NCBI GenBank assembly: GCA_029783825.1
Contig: JAREIK010000343.1
Coordinates: 2,208,501 to 2,272,500 of the forward strand
Length of the DNA: 64,000 bases
Direction of reading: 5' to 3'
Origin: Sapria himalayana
Taxonomy: Eukaryota > Streptophyta > Magnoliopsida > Malpighiales > Rafflesiaceae
This document shows positions 48,661 through 61,040 of this stretch, in pieces. Position 1 is the first letter of the stretch. Every line of letters begins with the position of its first letter. The notes below the pieces were generated by a model. That model searched no databases, was not told where the DNA came from, and saw only the letters and a program-made list of their open reading frames with translations. The position numbers and the translations under genes were made by a program.

Positions 48661-50170
48661 TTTTGATTCCATGTTCTTAACTCTCAACTTCAAATTCTAA
48701 CATGACATCATATTTTCATAGCATGACTACATACTTCTAGCCAGCTTCATTTCAATGGGTAGACCTATTGCATTCAATGCTTGTTCAGTATATCATTTTT
48801 CTTGTTAGAACTCAAGATCCCAATGCATGGAGTAATGATGGGGATTACGTGTTACTTTTATAAATACCTTATTCCTTGAGCACTTATCATTGGTATTCGC
48901 ATCATCTTGCAACCTTTATCTTCACAAGAAGATTTTATACTATCATCCATCATTGTACTCATCAAAATAAAATTTTTACTCAAACCAAGAATGTGTACCT
49001 CTCTTAGAAGGTATTTAATTGTCCTAATATATATCATCATCTTCATGTTTTCTTGAATGATTATCTTCACCAATTAGTCATTCACCATAGTCATATATCC
49101 TCCTTCTAATGACTCATATTGGCTAAACTAATTTTGATGAGGTATCATGTGGTATGATGCCTTTGTAATAATATATCAAGTATCCTCATCAACATAAACA
49201 ACACAAACTTCAACAAAGTGAATCTCACCTTTAGTGGATGGCTCCCTATCTGTTGTCCCAACACATTTTTGGGTTGAGACTTCAAATTTACCTATAATGA
49301 CTTGTTTTCAATTCTAGAAGTATCTCTTGAAGAACTTGGATAAACTATATTTCAAGCAATTCAACTATAGCTTATCCATATTCTTTGATCTTAATCTAGC
49401 CTTTGATGTACATTCATACCACCCAAATCCTTCCTCAATCCTCCCTCTCATATACAATGTATCCTTAGAGTTTTTTGAAATATTTTTTTTAGTATCCTTT
49501 GTTAGTTAAGTTACCATAACTATCTCATAAGATAGGTATTTTATAACACTATCATAACAAAAATTATCCCGAGAATCAAGTAGTGAATAGAAAAGGGTAA
49601 TTACTTTTTAATTCTTAATGATCTCACAACGAATATACAACAACTATCTAATGAATATATGACATTCATATAAATGTGAGGAGAATGTATCAATCTCCTC
49701 AATAAGTAACCCATATAGCTTGTTCCTCAAGAATGACTTGTTTACCAATGATTTGCCTCAATAAAGCAATTCCAATTTTTTCCATAAATCTATAATTAAT
49801 TTATATCCAAAACATTTACTAAGACTTTATCTACCAGACATAGTTAGATCAAGCCTCATCTTCTTTGATCCAGCTAATCTAAATTGATTTTGTTCTTAAA
49901 AGTCGTCTCTAATTTCTGATTGATAATCATTGGATTTGGTTCTTTGATTATATACTGGTAATTTCTATCAACAAGAATATCTTTCTTTTTTAATTTCCAT
50001 AATTCAAACCATTCCTCATGAACATGTCGATCTCAATATCAGTTGTCACTGTACTCCCAATCTCAAATTCACCTTTTCATAGATCTAGTACACCCTAGAT
50101 TTGATCACCCAACTATGTTTTGTGATCAAACCTATGCTATAATAATAACAAATAATTCTAATATTCCCAA
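48661..50170 (-). pseudogene. Decayed Ty1/copia gag (TNT1-like)
   Basis: Minus-strand reading from about 50020 gives 'EWFELWKLKKKDILVDRNYQYI', matching the gag start (NFELWKLKMEDLLVDRDQW). It continues with 'LDQRR.GLI.LCLVDKVLVNVLD' and 'ANHW'-type fragments (LDRKARSTIRLCLADSVLLNV, QSKSLVN). The ordering and the adjacent LTR support the call. Later frames (48858-49073) are not recognisable. There are numerous stops. Confidence 0.6.
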
Positions 50171-50650
50171 AAACTTGACTTTGATACTAAATATTATAGC
50201 TCAGAGTACCAAAGACAAGCTTTGATATCAAATATTAAATATGTCTGTCTTCGAGACTTTTACATTTGATACCTAATGGTATCACATTCGTGTAGAAATC
50301 TGGAGGTGAAATGTAATTTGAGTTTTTCTGGCATATTCTTTTTTTAATACCAAACTAGGAATCAATGAAGGGATCTGTCGATGTTGGTTTATAATTTCAA
50401 GCAAGGAAAAATATATTCTCTCATTGATGAATCATATATTATATAATGAAAGATATCATAGAATAAGAAAAACTTCTCATGAAAGTAAATGGAGGAGAGA
50501 GAAGAGAAAGACAAGAAAACAAAAGAGAGAAAATGACTTGCACTATTTTTCTTTGTAGTTGAGCATGAGAAAGACTAGAAAATAATGAGAACTCATTTGT
50601 AATAATATTTTTTTATAGTCATCACTAGTTATTACCTTATATATAAATTG
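50171..50650 (-). mobile_element. Copia LTR with primer-binding site, minus strand
   Basis: CTTTGATACTAAATATTATAG at 50172 onward repeats the junction seen at 2874-2900 (primer site in reverse, then LTR start), followed by 'gagtaccaaagac' where the other copy has 'gaggtaccaaagatg'. The body has the same purine-rich 'aggagagagaagagaaagac' tract as 3125-3180. The right limit is approximate. Confidence 0.5.
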
Positions 50651-52074
50651 CTAGTAATAATATTAATTCTATCCTATATGCTAATCAAATTATTTCTATC
50701 AAATTTAATGAGCATTTGACACAATTAAATGATTTTCAATAGCTTTTGAGGATTTAACCAAAATATTCTATGTCTTGATAATAATATATAAAAGGTTTTT
50801 AAATTATGTTTGATAATGTGCAATTATTACCTTATATATGTTTGATGATAATTGCTAGTAATTATTAGTTTTTTTATGCTAATCGATTTATTTTTATTAC
50901 ATTTGATATTATTTAGTGATTTCAAATAAATTATGTTTTGCAAAAAAAAAAAAACATAATCACCAAATATTAAAATTGTTTAAGTCCCTAATTTCATTTA
51001 ATCATAACTATTTGCTAGATAATTCATTCAAACATAAAAAATTAAAAATAATTTATGAATTTTCATAACGAAAATATCAATTGAATAAAAATTACATATT
51101 GTAGTTCATGACAATAAAATATTAAAATATCATGAAGCACAAGACAAAGTAAACATATATTTTTAAATTAATGAAAATTCATACAAATTATTAAAGATTT
51201 GAGAAAAAAAAACACACATGAGTAAACATTTATTGATGGATTTCAATTTTAATTGAAAGTAATTTAATTTATATTATATTTCATGAAAAAATATTGTTTT
51301 TTTTTTCAAAAATATATGTGTCAAGACCATCAAAATATTGTAATCTAATATAATTTAAATGTAATAAAAAAAACAATCATAGTTAGACATTCATTGAGCA
51401 TATTCATGATTCATCAAATTTTTATCAAAGTCTTCAAATAGCACCGAGGGAGCATTTGGAATATGAGTGCGGAATTAATATTAGAAATTTTGTTTTAGTT
51501 CCTTTTTTCTCTATGAAACAAAGATAAATTTTGATTCCATTTCTAGTATTTTAATGTACTTGTGAATCTTAAATTGGAATGATTATTTATTTTCGTTCCT
51601 ATATTTGCTATAAAATTGAAATGAAAAGGAAATAAGTTAACAATAATAACTTATGTTATAGTTTAAAAAATGTTTATTTTTATTATACAATTAATAATAC
51701 ATTTGGAGAGTTTTTTTTTAATCACTAAATAATAAGACTACAAAAATAATATATACTCAATTTGTATTACCAAACTACATTGATAATATTTATTTAAGTA
51801 TGTAAATATTTATTATAATGTTCATTTATTATTTTATCAAAATAACATATAATATTATATCTTACTAAAATCCACAGCTAATTATTAATATTTTGCAAAG
51901 GAGAATAAAAAAACACAAATTATATTATAGTCTCACTATAAATATTATATCTACAAAAATCCATAGCTAATGGATCCATTAAAATTAAAGTTAATAGAAA
52001 TTTGATGAAATATCTAGCATAAAATTTCTATCAACCCAACCTAAAACACAATAAACTAACAAGGAATGTCTTCA
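50651..52074. other. AT-rich sequence, nothing recognised
   Basis: No gene was recognised. The first 300 bases repeat 'taataatt...ttgctagtaat' words, a weak local duplication. Confidence 0.45.
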
Positions 52075-52800
52075 TGGGGCTTGAAGAAGTTGTTTCACCC
52101 ATTGAACCTTGAGATTTTCACGTAAAATGAATATAAGCTTTCTTTTAATTGAGTCATTCATACTAACTTGGCTTAACTCTATCATTGTCTGCTTCATCAT
52201 GATTCAACTCTTGAAAAATATTAGCAAATTGACATGACTCTTTTTCCATCATTATGATCATTACTAAAAACAAGACTTAGATCATTAAAATGTGGAAAAG
52301 ATTTGAGTCTCATACCATTAGCATATCTACCCCGCTACAAAATATATAAACAAACAATTAGTTTGTTTAATATACCAACACATCAAAGAAATAAATAAAT
52401 ATTCAGAATAAAAATGCAAGATACAAAATATGATAAAGATATTTACCTTGACCAAATCTTTGAATACATCTTGATTACTTAAGATCATTTTTTTCACTGT
52501 CCCAAGACAACTCACTACCATGGGTTTGCATATTCATCATGACATTGAATTATTTTTCTTAAAGTCTTTATCAGTGATTCAACATGTGGACATGCTTAAA
52601 ATCAACTATTTGGCTATTTTTCCTTTAGCATCTTCTTCACTTGTAAAAATGTATATGATTTCAACCTATAATCATATTTAACATTATATGAAACACAAAA
52701 CCTACCAAGATATTCTACAAATGTTTACTCCTCACTAGGATTCCACACTCATTTGCATCTTTCATGTCCCCTAATAGGCTATTTGATGTAGAATCCATCA
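52075..52800 (-). pseudogene. Decayed Myb/SANT-like gene of a PIF/Harbinger element
   Basis: Minus-strand reading gives 'KKMILSNQDVFKDLVK' (52521 down to about 52445), then an intron-like gap with a TAG acceptor near 52330. 'RYANGMRLKSFPHFNDLSLVFSNDHNDGKR' follows near 52320-52240. This has the shape of the C-terminal half of the plant Myb/SANT-like domain (W..y.k.hp.a...r.K.fp.yddL..ifg.dRa.G). Upstream, near 52790, 'ANECGI' and 'YRLKSYTFLQVKKML' may be its N-terminal half. Harbinger elements use such a protein with the transposase for nuclear entry and DNA binding. Broken by stops. Confidence 0.5.
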
Positions 52801-53109
52801 TATGTTTAAAAAAAAAATCAAATTATATAATTATATTTCAAAAGAAACAATGATACAAACAAAATTATAATAAATACAAGCTAATAATATCTCAAATTTA
52901 ATAATAGAATGATATTATCATATACTATTGATTGTGAAAGTACAAGGTAAAATGCATTATTAAATCATTTCGTAGAATGATTAGAAATAATAATGAAACT
53001 AATTGATCATATAATATTTATATAAACCATTCAAAATTAATAAATGATGAGTACAAAACATCTAATAGATTTTTTTTTTGTGAAATAAATAATATACTAA
53101 TATGTCTTT

Positions 53110-53830
53110 TATTCATTAAACATTTGAATTGCTAAATTTCTTTTTCAAATACTTTATTGATCCAATGATTCCATTATAGTTATTGGTTCACCTACAATTT
53201 AGTGGTCTTGCACATTCAATTCTTGTTCCTAAGGGTCATTAATAAGAATCTCTTTTTCATTAGATTACCAAAATTACAAAAAGAACGAATATTTTTATGT
53301 CATATCTTCACTAGATGCAAACAAGGGCTCAATATAATTTGAGCAAATCAAAATATCTCTCAATAATATTTTTGTTGCATAATATTTTATGTTGAAAATT
53401 TTTCATGAGTTATTATCATGTACCCCTCTCCAATCATTGAGATTATATATATATTTTTTCAATATGGGGTAAGAAATTCCTCTCTATCTAAATAGCTAGC
53501 ATCAACAAGATAGTATTAATCTATAATGAAGTTATCTAAAATATATTTTTTTAATCACACATTAAAAAATAATTAAATTATAGGAAACATAGTTCATGTC
53601 TCCTTGTAACTGTAGCTCTCCTAATCTCGTAATATATAGATAAATTGTATGTCTTGAGAAGAAACTCCTAAGATATTTGTTGCAAATTCATTCTTCATTA
53701 TTTGATATCTAGGATTATTATCTCTCTCACATGCATGTACTTGAATCTGTCTCCATCCAAAACTCATGGCAATTTTATTCAAATAATATGAATTAAATTA
53801 AGAAATCCCTTCTCCAATATGGTAACAAAG
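53110..53830 (-). pseudogene. Decayed PIF/Harbinger DDE transposase
   Basis: Minus-strand fragments in order: 'NPRYQIMKNEFATNILGVSSQDIQFIYIL' (about 53735-53630), 'YYLVDASYLDREEFLTPY' near 53510-53450, a weak 'FSTxNIMQQ' segment (KHSSARNVIER position) near 53390, and 'NLAIQMFNE'-like near 53140. These match the PIF/Harbinger family (RKNEIATNVLGVCS.DMQFIYVLPGWEGSA.D, YYLVDAGY.N..GFLAPY). The second catalytic Asp (VDA) remains; the first and the Glu regions are damaged. It lies upstream of the Myb/SANT remnant on the same strand. Confidence 0.65.
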
Positions 53831-53944
53831 TATTAGCATTGCTATAATATAAATTACTGAAATCTACATAAACTAAATATATAATTAACAATTTCCATCT
53901 CTCATATGTGGAGTTCCCATATGCATATTCTAGTTCCCATATGC

Positions 53945-54130
53945 AATTTCGCAACCCTAACTGTTCCTGTGTTTTGACTCGGCAACATCCTAACCTAAGG
54001 TAGCGTACGATAGGTCTTGTTCAGGAGTGAGTTTCTTCCTGAAACTCACGGTTGAAAAAGACATATCGTACGCTACCTTAGGTTAGGATGTTGCCGAGTC
54101 AAAACACAGGAACAGTTAGGGTTGCGAAAT
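53945..54130. repeat. Near-perfect hairpin made of a ribosomal-protein leader
   Basis: The left arm 53945-54035 is the reverse complement of the right arm 54041-54130, with a 5-base loop (TTCCT, 54036-54040) and only a few mismatches. GTGAGTTTC/GAAACTCAC flank the loop. Both arms contain the telo-box AACCCTAA/TTAGGGTT and the 'taaggtagcgtacga' word, and equal the leader at 11.4 kb. The right arm continues into the duplicated promoter region; the left arm joins unrelated sequence. Confidence 0.9.
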
Positions 54131-55076
54131 TAGGCTACCCTGACCAACACGATGGGCCTTTTTGCAATTTTTAAATTCTAAAAAAAGTTTTGGGAATTTT
54201 AAAAGATTATAAATAAGCTCATATAAAATATGCGGGCTAGATCTAGAATAATACTAATATATCAAATAAGATAATTGAGATGTTCATATATTAATTATTA
54301 TGTAAGTCCCAGTCATATAATATATCAAATAATACTAATATATCAAATTTTAATCATAAATTTATTCAAGATAAATCCCTTTATTACATAATTATGAGTA
54401 GATTAAGAACATTTTGGAAATTTATTATCCAATGGTATGTTCTTGTTAATTGGACCAACTTGTTAATTTACTCAATAATTCATGAACATCAATTGAATTG
54501 ATTATTATTTATGTGAAATCTAATTTTTACTCAATAATTCATTTTTCAACAACTAAAACAAAATACTCTTTTCATAATGATAATAAATTATTGAGTATAG
54601 AAATTTAATTAAAAATCATGATATTCAAACTTGAAAATTATTTTCAAATGGGCAATTTGAAGAACTAACAATATGGTAGTCAGAATGGCAATGGGCAAGC
54701 CACTTAATCCTAAGGATATGAGTTTGATCCTCATGGATGATAGAAATGCACCCTCAAGTATCTTTGCCAATCATACTATTCTTACTTTATGGATGAGGTC
54801 TTAGTCTTATATACTTTGATCCTAGGACCTCAAAGCCTATATATGAGACGAGTGATATCATGGGTTGGTTTTGGGATCGGAGAAAGGGAGGAAGCTAAAA
54901 TAAAAAACAAGCAATATGATGTTCTTCTTCACTTCACATAGAAGGTATGCTTTATTTTTCTTTTTTTCTTGTTTATTGTAGCAATTTAAAAAATAATTAA
55001 AGGAATTATGACTAATGTTGAATCAGATGAAATTCTAGTTTGATGGATTTCATTGCATATCCATTTGAGTTTTACC
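54063..55076. repeat. 1-kb segmental duplication, copy 2
   Basis: It matches 11401-12416 almost throughout. It preserves the sequence running past the point (TTTACC|TTATTAG) where copy 1 is interrupted by a hAT terminus. Its leader end does not lead into a gene but into the hairpin at 53945-54130. Confidence 0.85.
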
Positions 55077-55939
55077 TTATTAGTTGTGTGTAAATTTAAT
55101 GATGATAAGCAAAATATATCTCACTGAGAATTGAAATTTTCAAAAAAAAAAGATCATTCAATAATTTTTAATATAATTTGATAACTATAATACCTTTGTG
55201 GATAAATTAGAGCTACTTATATAATTAGAGTTTGTTTAAAATAACACGTTGATGAGCTATTAGAGCTACTTATATAATTAGAGTTTGTTCGAAATGGTAG
55301 TCTAATGTCAGCACACATCAATATCTTTCAAGGGCTGGTGAATTAGCTTTCATTCATAAAAATGGTCATGAAAGATGAGCTATTAGTTTGTCTAATGTTG
55401 AGCTCACTTTTGGATAACTACAATACCTTTGTGGTTTCCCTAAGCTTGTCACCACATGGAGTTGTTATGTCAATGCATTGCCATCTCAGAAAACTTATTA
55501 TCCGAACTCTGAAGAAGCAAAGATAAATGAGATGGAAGAATCTTCTTATAGTATTCTCATTTCTGAGAGATATGATAGAGCACCATGATATACACATAGC
55601 CTGATGAGAGAACTCATTCTTCTAAAGGTAGGTCACAAAGTAGAAAAGCTATCAAGTATATTACCACTATAACAGATGAGACACACGAAAAAAAAACTAT
55701 CATATTTGGGAAAGACTGAGACAACAGTGCACAAGATAAGATAGACTCGAGAGAGGGGCCAATATTACCTCGGAAGATGATGTGATAGAAGTTAACAATA
55801 AAAATTCTGCTAATATAGTATTCAGGAGGATAGATAACTGCTGTATATGTAATTTGTTTTTATTTAATAATCTGTTTGTATAACCAAATGACTTTTCTGT
55901 TTTAATATTTTCATGTAAGTGCAAGAAAGGAAATATTAA
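55077..55939. other. Intergenic sequence, no gene assigned
   Basis: 'attagagctacttatataattagagtttgtt' occurs twice (about 55206 and 55260), a local duplication. A plus-strand stretch to about 55880 reads NITSEDDVIEVNNKNSANI..., which has a protein-like look but no family I know; calling it an exon would be guesswork. Confidence 0.35.
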
Positions 55940-56395
55940 AAGCCCGGGGATGCAGCAGTAGCACAATAACGGAGGTCCCGCTGTTTTTGGAGCAGAGCCT
56001 GACCCATTCCATGATCCGACCCGCTTCGGTTAAATGAACCGGATGTTTATTTTTCATATAAACGATTTATAATTTATTTTTCGGGCGGCTTTTTTTTGAC
56101 CCGGTTGAACTGTTCATCATCCCTCTCATCTCTCTACGCGATTTCGCGACTGCTGCATACTGTAAGACGTTCTATTTCTTGGTTTTAATCTGTAACGCAT
56201 AAGCGTTTTCTGGTGGAGGTAGCTAGTCGTACTGAGTGACTAGTGAACCACGTTATTTCCTGTGTTGAATTCTCGTTTTTGATTCTGTCGTGGATGCTGT
56301 TGGATTGGGATATATATATTACTTGTTTCTGTGTTTCTGTTGTTTTTTGTTTCTTAATCTCACTACCCGTGGAAGCGCAATTACCCAACATTAAC
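55940..56395 (+). promoter_or_regulatory. Candidate host gene promoter and leader, truncated
   Basis: The sequence is GC-richer and complex, with a pyrimidine-rich leader-like piece 'catccctctcatctctctacgcg' near 56113-56140 and CT|GTAAGACG near 56160, which would serve as a donor. 'ggtggaggtagctagtcg' follows. It ends abruptly where copia protease sequence starts near 56396. It could be the 5' end of a gene whose body was displaced. Confidence 0.3.
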
Positions 56396-56904
56396 TTTTT
56401 GACTTAGGAGTATCATTTCATATTACCACACACATTGACTTCTTTACTAACTACAGACATTATAATTATGGTATAGTAAAGATGGATAATAAAGGAACAT
56501 CACATATTTTATGTAAAGGAGACATTTGTCTACAAAAGCAGATAGGACATCAACTAATGCTAAAAGATGTTTGATATATACTATATATTTTAACGAACTT
56601 GATATCTGTAAGCCAGTGGAATTTGATCATGCATGGTTCAAATTGGTTAAAGATGCATTAGTCATTGTGAGGGGTATATTTTATATTCCACTCAAGCAAG
56701 AGTGTCTAGAGACAAGGCTAATATTGTTCATCATAATAGTAACATTGGTCTTTGGCATAAGAGATTTGGTCGTGTGATCGAGAAGGCCCTTCAACTTTTA
56801 GCTAGAAGGAATATATTGTCATTTGATCATAAATTTTTTCTTGATAAATGCATGAAATACATAGCCAACAAAAGTCATAGAGCATCTTTTCACTCTCATT
56901 CACT
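56396..56904 (+). pseudogene. Copia protease/pre-integrase fragment, left part of an interrupted element
   Basis: The frame near 56397 reads DLGVSFHITTHIDFFTNY, the protease region with DSG changed to DLG. 'IVKMDNKGTSHI', 'GDICLQ' and 'HQLMLKDV' follow, ending in a TGA. Then 'KLVKDALVIVRGIFYIPL', 'NSNIGLWHKRFG' and 'LLARRNIL' (pre-integrase domain) run to 'SHRASFHSHSL' at 56904. The hAT element inserted exactly there. The part upstream of the protease is missing. Confidence 0.75.
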
Positions 56905-59900
56905 TAGAGGTGACAACCGGCCCGGGCCGGCATGAGGCATGAGGCACGACACGGTTCGGACGTGAATGGGCAGGGCCGGCATGGTAAAAACCCGTGCCCG
57001 GGCCCGTGCCGTGCCCTGGTCAGGCACGAGCCATGCCGTGCCTAACCCGGCACGGCTCGGCCTGTGGCACGGCACACCGGCACGGGTTCTTCCCGTGCCG
57101 GTTTCACTCGCGCGGTCGAGCGAGCATGCTGCCTACATGGCACAGGCTGCCCCGCCAAAGACCCACGCGTCGGCCGGCCCCTCCCACAAAAAAGACCGCA
57201 GGTCGGGTCTGATCGGATCCGACGCTCGGTCCCACTTCCACGAGGCCCTTTGCCCCGAACTGACCCAGACACCTCTACCATATCCTATTCACCCAAGTCT
57301 CCAACGGAAAAAAAAATAAAAAATAATAATAATATATATTTTCAGCCGTTGGATTCGCCTCCAACGGCTAGGGGGGCAGAATCCAACGGTCCTCATGATT
57401 CTGTCCCATGAATAATTAATAAAAATTCAAAAAAATATAAAAAAAATATTTTTTTTATAAAAAATTAATATCTTTAATCTATAAATTCTACCCCCCCTCC
57501 CTTTAACATTTATGTTTTTCAAAAACATAAATTCTCTCAAACCCTTCTCTTTCTCTCTCAAAAACCTTGCTTCTCTCTATCGGGCCTCGGGATTTTGGCA
57601 TTTGGCTTGGATTTTCGTGAAACTCGACTTGTGTTTTGAACATTAGAGCTTGACTGCGGTGCACCGTGCACGTGATCGACCTTGCTGCTTTTACAAGGTA
57701 ATTTTTTTTACGGTTTTTTTACTTTCTCTCTCTAGAACAAAATTAGGAAAAATAAAAATCATAAAAAATGACAAATACACCTGACACATATTTAAATTTA
57801 GAAAATAAAAATATTACACAGAGGTCTGAGGCTGCTAGAAACTTTGGTTTCTCAAGTCGTCTCAACTCAGAGTTCTAAAAAATAAAAAACTAGGAGGACT
57901 TCTGTAGTTTGGACTCATTTTAAAATAATAACACAAAAAAAATATTAGGGGTGAGGAACAAGAAATGGCACGGTGCAAATATTGTATGGGACTTTTAACA
58001 TGTAAGAGTTCGTTTGGGACTGGGTACCTAAAAAGGCATGCCGAATTATGCACAAAAAAACATGGACCATTAGATCCTAGGCAAACCCAACTTGGCACTG
58101 CATTTTTTGAGACTGAATCGAGTTCAGTCTCAAAGTTTACTCCCTTCATATACTCCAGCGAGTTGGGCATGGACGACATGGCAAGGCTTATCACATTGAT
58201 GGGTTTTCCGATCAGATTTTCGGAAGATCCAAGGGTAGTGCGCATCATGCAGACATATTTTCAGCCTGCCTATCGTAGGATTCCTAGGTCCACATCTAGG
58301 AATGACATACTAAAGATATATAAGTTAGAAAAACAAAAAATAATAAAAGAATTTATGGCATATAGTGGAGTGGTGTCCGTGACGTCCGATATATGGACAA
58401 GTCATGATGAATCTTCTTATGCATGTCTCACGAGCCACTATGTAGATTCCAACTAGATAATCAATAAAAAAATTTTAGGATTCTTTGAGATTCTTCATCT
58501 TCATGATGGCCTGACCATTTTTGAGTGTATGATGAAAATCTTTAGGGAATATAAAATTCAAAATAAAATTTTTAGTGTCACATTCGATAACGCTTCTAAT
58601 AATGGAGTAGCGATCAATATGTTTGTTAGGAATATTAGAGACGCACCATTAGGAGAGATCTTTCATGTCAGATGCATGTGTCACGTGATTAACCTGATTG
58701 TTCAAGCGGGTATGAAGGTGTGTTCCCCCGCGTTGGATAATATACGTAATACACTAAAATATATTCGTACTCCTCGCAGACAACAAGAGTTTGGTAGTCT
58801 CTGTTTGTCTGTGAATCTTAAGAAGAATAAATTCCAATCGGATGTGAGACATCATTGGAATTACACGTGTCTGATGTTAGAATCATGTGTTGGATACTAA
58901 CACGTGATATCCGATTACATCAATAGTAAGAGTGACGAACTTATTATTGACGACACTGACTGGACTTTATTTATTTCATTTATGAAATTCCTGAAGATAT
59001 TTTATGACACGACGAACATGTGTTCGTCGGTTTATACATCCCCCACTTGCATTGCACTCCGTTGCATATGTAACATTAGTAGCATGTTTAGGAAGTATCG
59101 AGCTGACCCAACGCTTAGCCATATGGTTGCAGAGATGGAGACCATGTACTTGAAGTACTGGTCCACCGTTCCATCTCTTTATTGCCTCGCTGCATGCATG
59201 GACCCTAGGGTTAAGGTGGAAGGGGTAGAAAACACCCTGACTTACATTTCCTCGTGCATGAACCTGGAAGACCCACCTGAAGGGTTCATTCATGAGAAGC
59301 TGACTTTCCTGTTCACATACTATGATACTAGGTATGGTGGTGGTAGTAGTGAGACTGTGATTACGGACATTGATACCTTATTCGAAGATGACGATTCTTC
59401 CATTCAGCTAGCAAGGGGGAAACATAGGGGTGGACCATCACATAGGAGCAAGCTGTCTCGGTACTTAGATACCGATTACTATTCAATCCTATCACATTCT
59501 GATACTAAGAATCTTGATTTATTACAGTGGTATAAATCATATGAGTCCACCTTTTCCGTGCTATCTAGGATGACACGGGATCTACTGACTCCTCCAGTGT
59601 CGAGCGTAGCATCGGAGTCTGCTTTTTCTGTTTCAGTGAACGTGATTTCGGATAGGAGATCGAGATTATGTCCAAATATGGTTGAGGCCTTGGCTTGTTT
59701 GAAGGATTGGGAGGAATCGAGGTTTAGCATCCATGATCGTGCTGGAGCTGGGACTGGGACAAGCACTGCAGTCGCATCCACATCCACTACGATGGCGGAG
59801 GAGTTGATTGCCGATGATGATGATCCATATGATATTGATCTTGATGTTGCGGCTGATGATTCTCATGATATGCCGATTGACAATTGATGATGATCTACTA

Positions 59901-60350
59901 TTTTTTGTTTCGATGTTTTTTTTATTGATTGTACGCTTTGTTTGTACGTTGTATTGAAACTGTAATTTGTTTTGTTCAGACCTTCGGTTTCAAATGGATG
60001 ATTGGTAATTTTTTATTTGTGTTGTTTATATTTTATTTAATTTTTATTTTTACTAACATAATGTATTGATTTATTTTTTTTTATGTTTTAATTTTTCTTT
60101 TAAAAATTAATAACTTTATTATATAATTAATAATTATAATAAAATTTAAACTAATTTGATATTACAAAAAAAAAATTTAAACTTTGTTTTTTTAATTAAT
60201 TTTTAATTTTAACATATTTAAAAATATAAATATATAATAATAATACTATACAATATCTAAAATTTTAAATATATTAAAAAATTAAAAAAAAAAAATTTCT
60301 GCCTCTCGGGCCTGGCACGGCACGGCCCGTTTGACACCTCTACATCCACT
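56897..60350 (+). mobile_element. hAT element (3,438 bp) inserted in copia integrase
   Basis: The element spans 56905-60342, with termini TAGAGGTGACAACCGGCCC and GGCCCGTTTGACACCTCTA. Target duplications are CATTCACT (56897-56904) and CATCCACT (60343-60350), 7 of 8 identical. GC-rich ends and the 5' UTR landmarks ('gccgttggat', 'ccaacggctagg', 'aacatttatgttttt') match the 28.95-32.6 kb copy. Its transposase gene is broken. Confidence 0.9.
57768..59887 (+). pseudogene. hAT transposase pseudogene with few lesions
   Basis: It is collinear with the 680-aa transposase at 29.7-31.8 kb and keeps the 31 residues missing there (FFETESSSV...DDMARLI). The start MTNTPD at 57768 is followed by frameshifts before the BED finger (to about 57960). 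The BED residues CKYC...H...H are readable from 57970. A TAG replaces Trp after DSN at 58456, and TAA follows VGY at 58900. The last frame, 58904-59887, holds the catalytic Glu (SVASESAFS), the dimerisation region and an acidic tail ending PIDN. First Asp (VTSDIWT) and second Asp (VTFDNASNN) are kept. It is non-functional as read. Confidence 0.9.
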
Positions 60351-61040
60351 TTCAAAGAGATTGAATATCTTCGATTATATTCATACCAATATCTGCTCCA
60401 TGTAGTGTAGAATACTCGGGGGAACCCTTTATTAGGTTATAATCATTGATGATAACTCTAGGAAAGTATTGGCATATATACTAAAAATCAAAGACACGAT
60501 CTTTCTTATCTTTCGAGATTTTCATGCTAAAGCTGAGAGAGATACCAATAAAATATTGATATCCATATATTTTGATAACTAAAAAGAATATTAATGTCAA
60601 TTTGAAATCTATTGTGTATCCATGGAATTAGATATGAAAAAATACTAGTCTAGAACTAGAAGTCACAATTAAATAACATCATTGAGAGGATAAACTAAAC
60701 TATTGAGGAGAGAATTTGGTGTATGTTTTCTCACTCATATCTTCCCAAGCTATGCATATGGTTATTGATGATACCAACATGCGCCAAGCTACTAGTCCCT
60801 AGATGGAGATATTCCCAATAAAATCTAGATTATGAAATATATCTCATGTAATCATTGATGAGTTTTTGGTTGTATAAAGTCAATTCATTATCTCAAAAGA
60901 TGAATGATCCAAACTCAATGATATTGCACATTTATATATCTTCATTGACTATCAACATAAAGAGTTTGGGTACAAACTATAGGGCATAATTACTAATAAT
61001 AAGCTTGTTCGGAGTGGAGATATGATTTTTTTAGAGGACC
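60351..61040 (+). pseudogene. Copia integrase fragment, right part of the interrupted element
   Basis: It continues the integrase after the hAT. Broken frames near 60355-61010 read 'ISAPCSVEYSGEPF', 'SLMITLGKYWHIY', 'DTIFLIFRDFHAKAERDTNKI'-like, 'IERIN.TIEERIWCMFSHSYLP' and '..KEFGYKL'. These match the TNT1-type integrase core order (FIDD.SRK.W.Y, NG.aER.NRT..E..R.ML..A.LP). A second hAT terminus, TAGATGTGTCAAATGGG, interrupts it at 61041. No reverse transcriptase is seen before the window ends. Confidence 0.7.
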
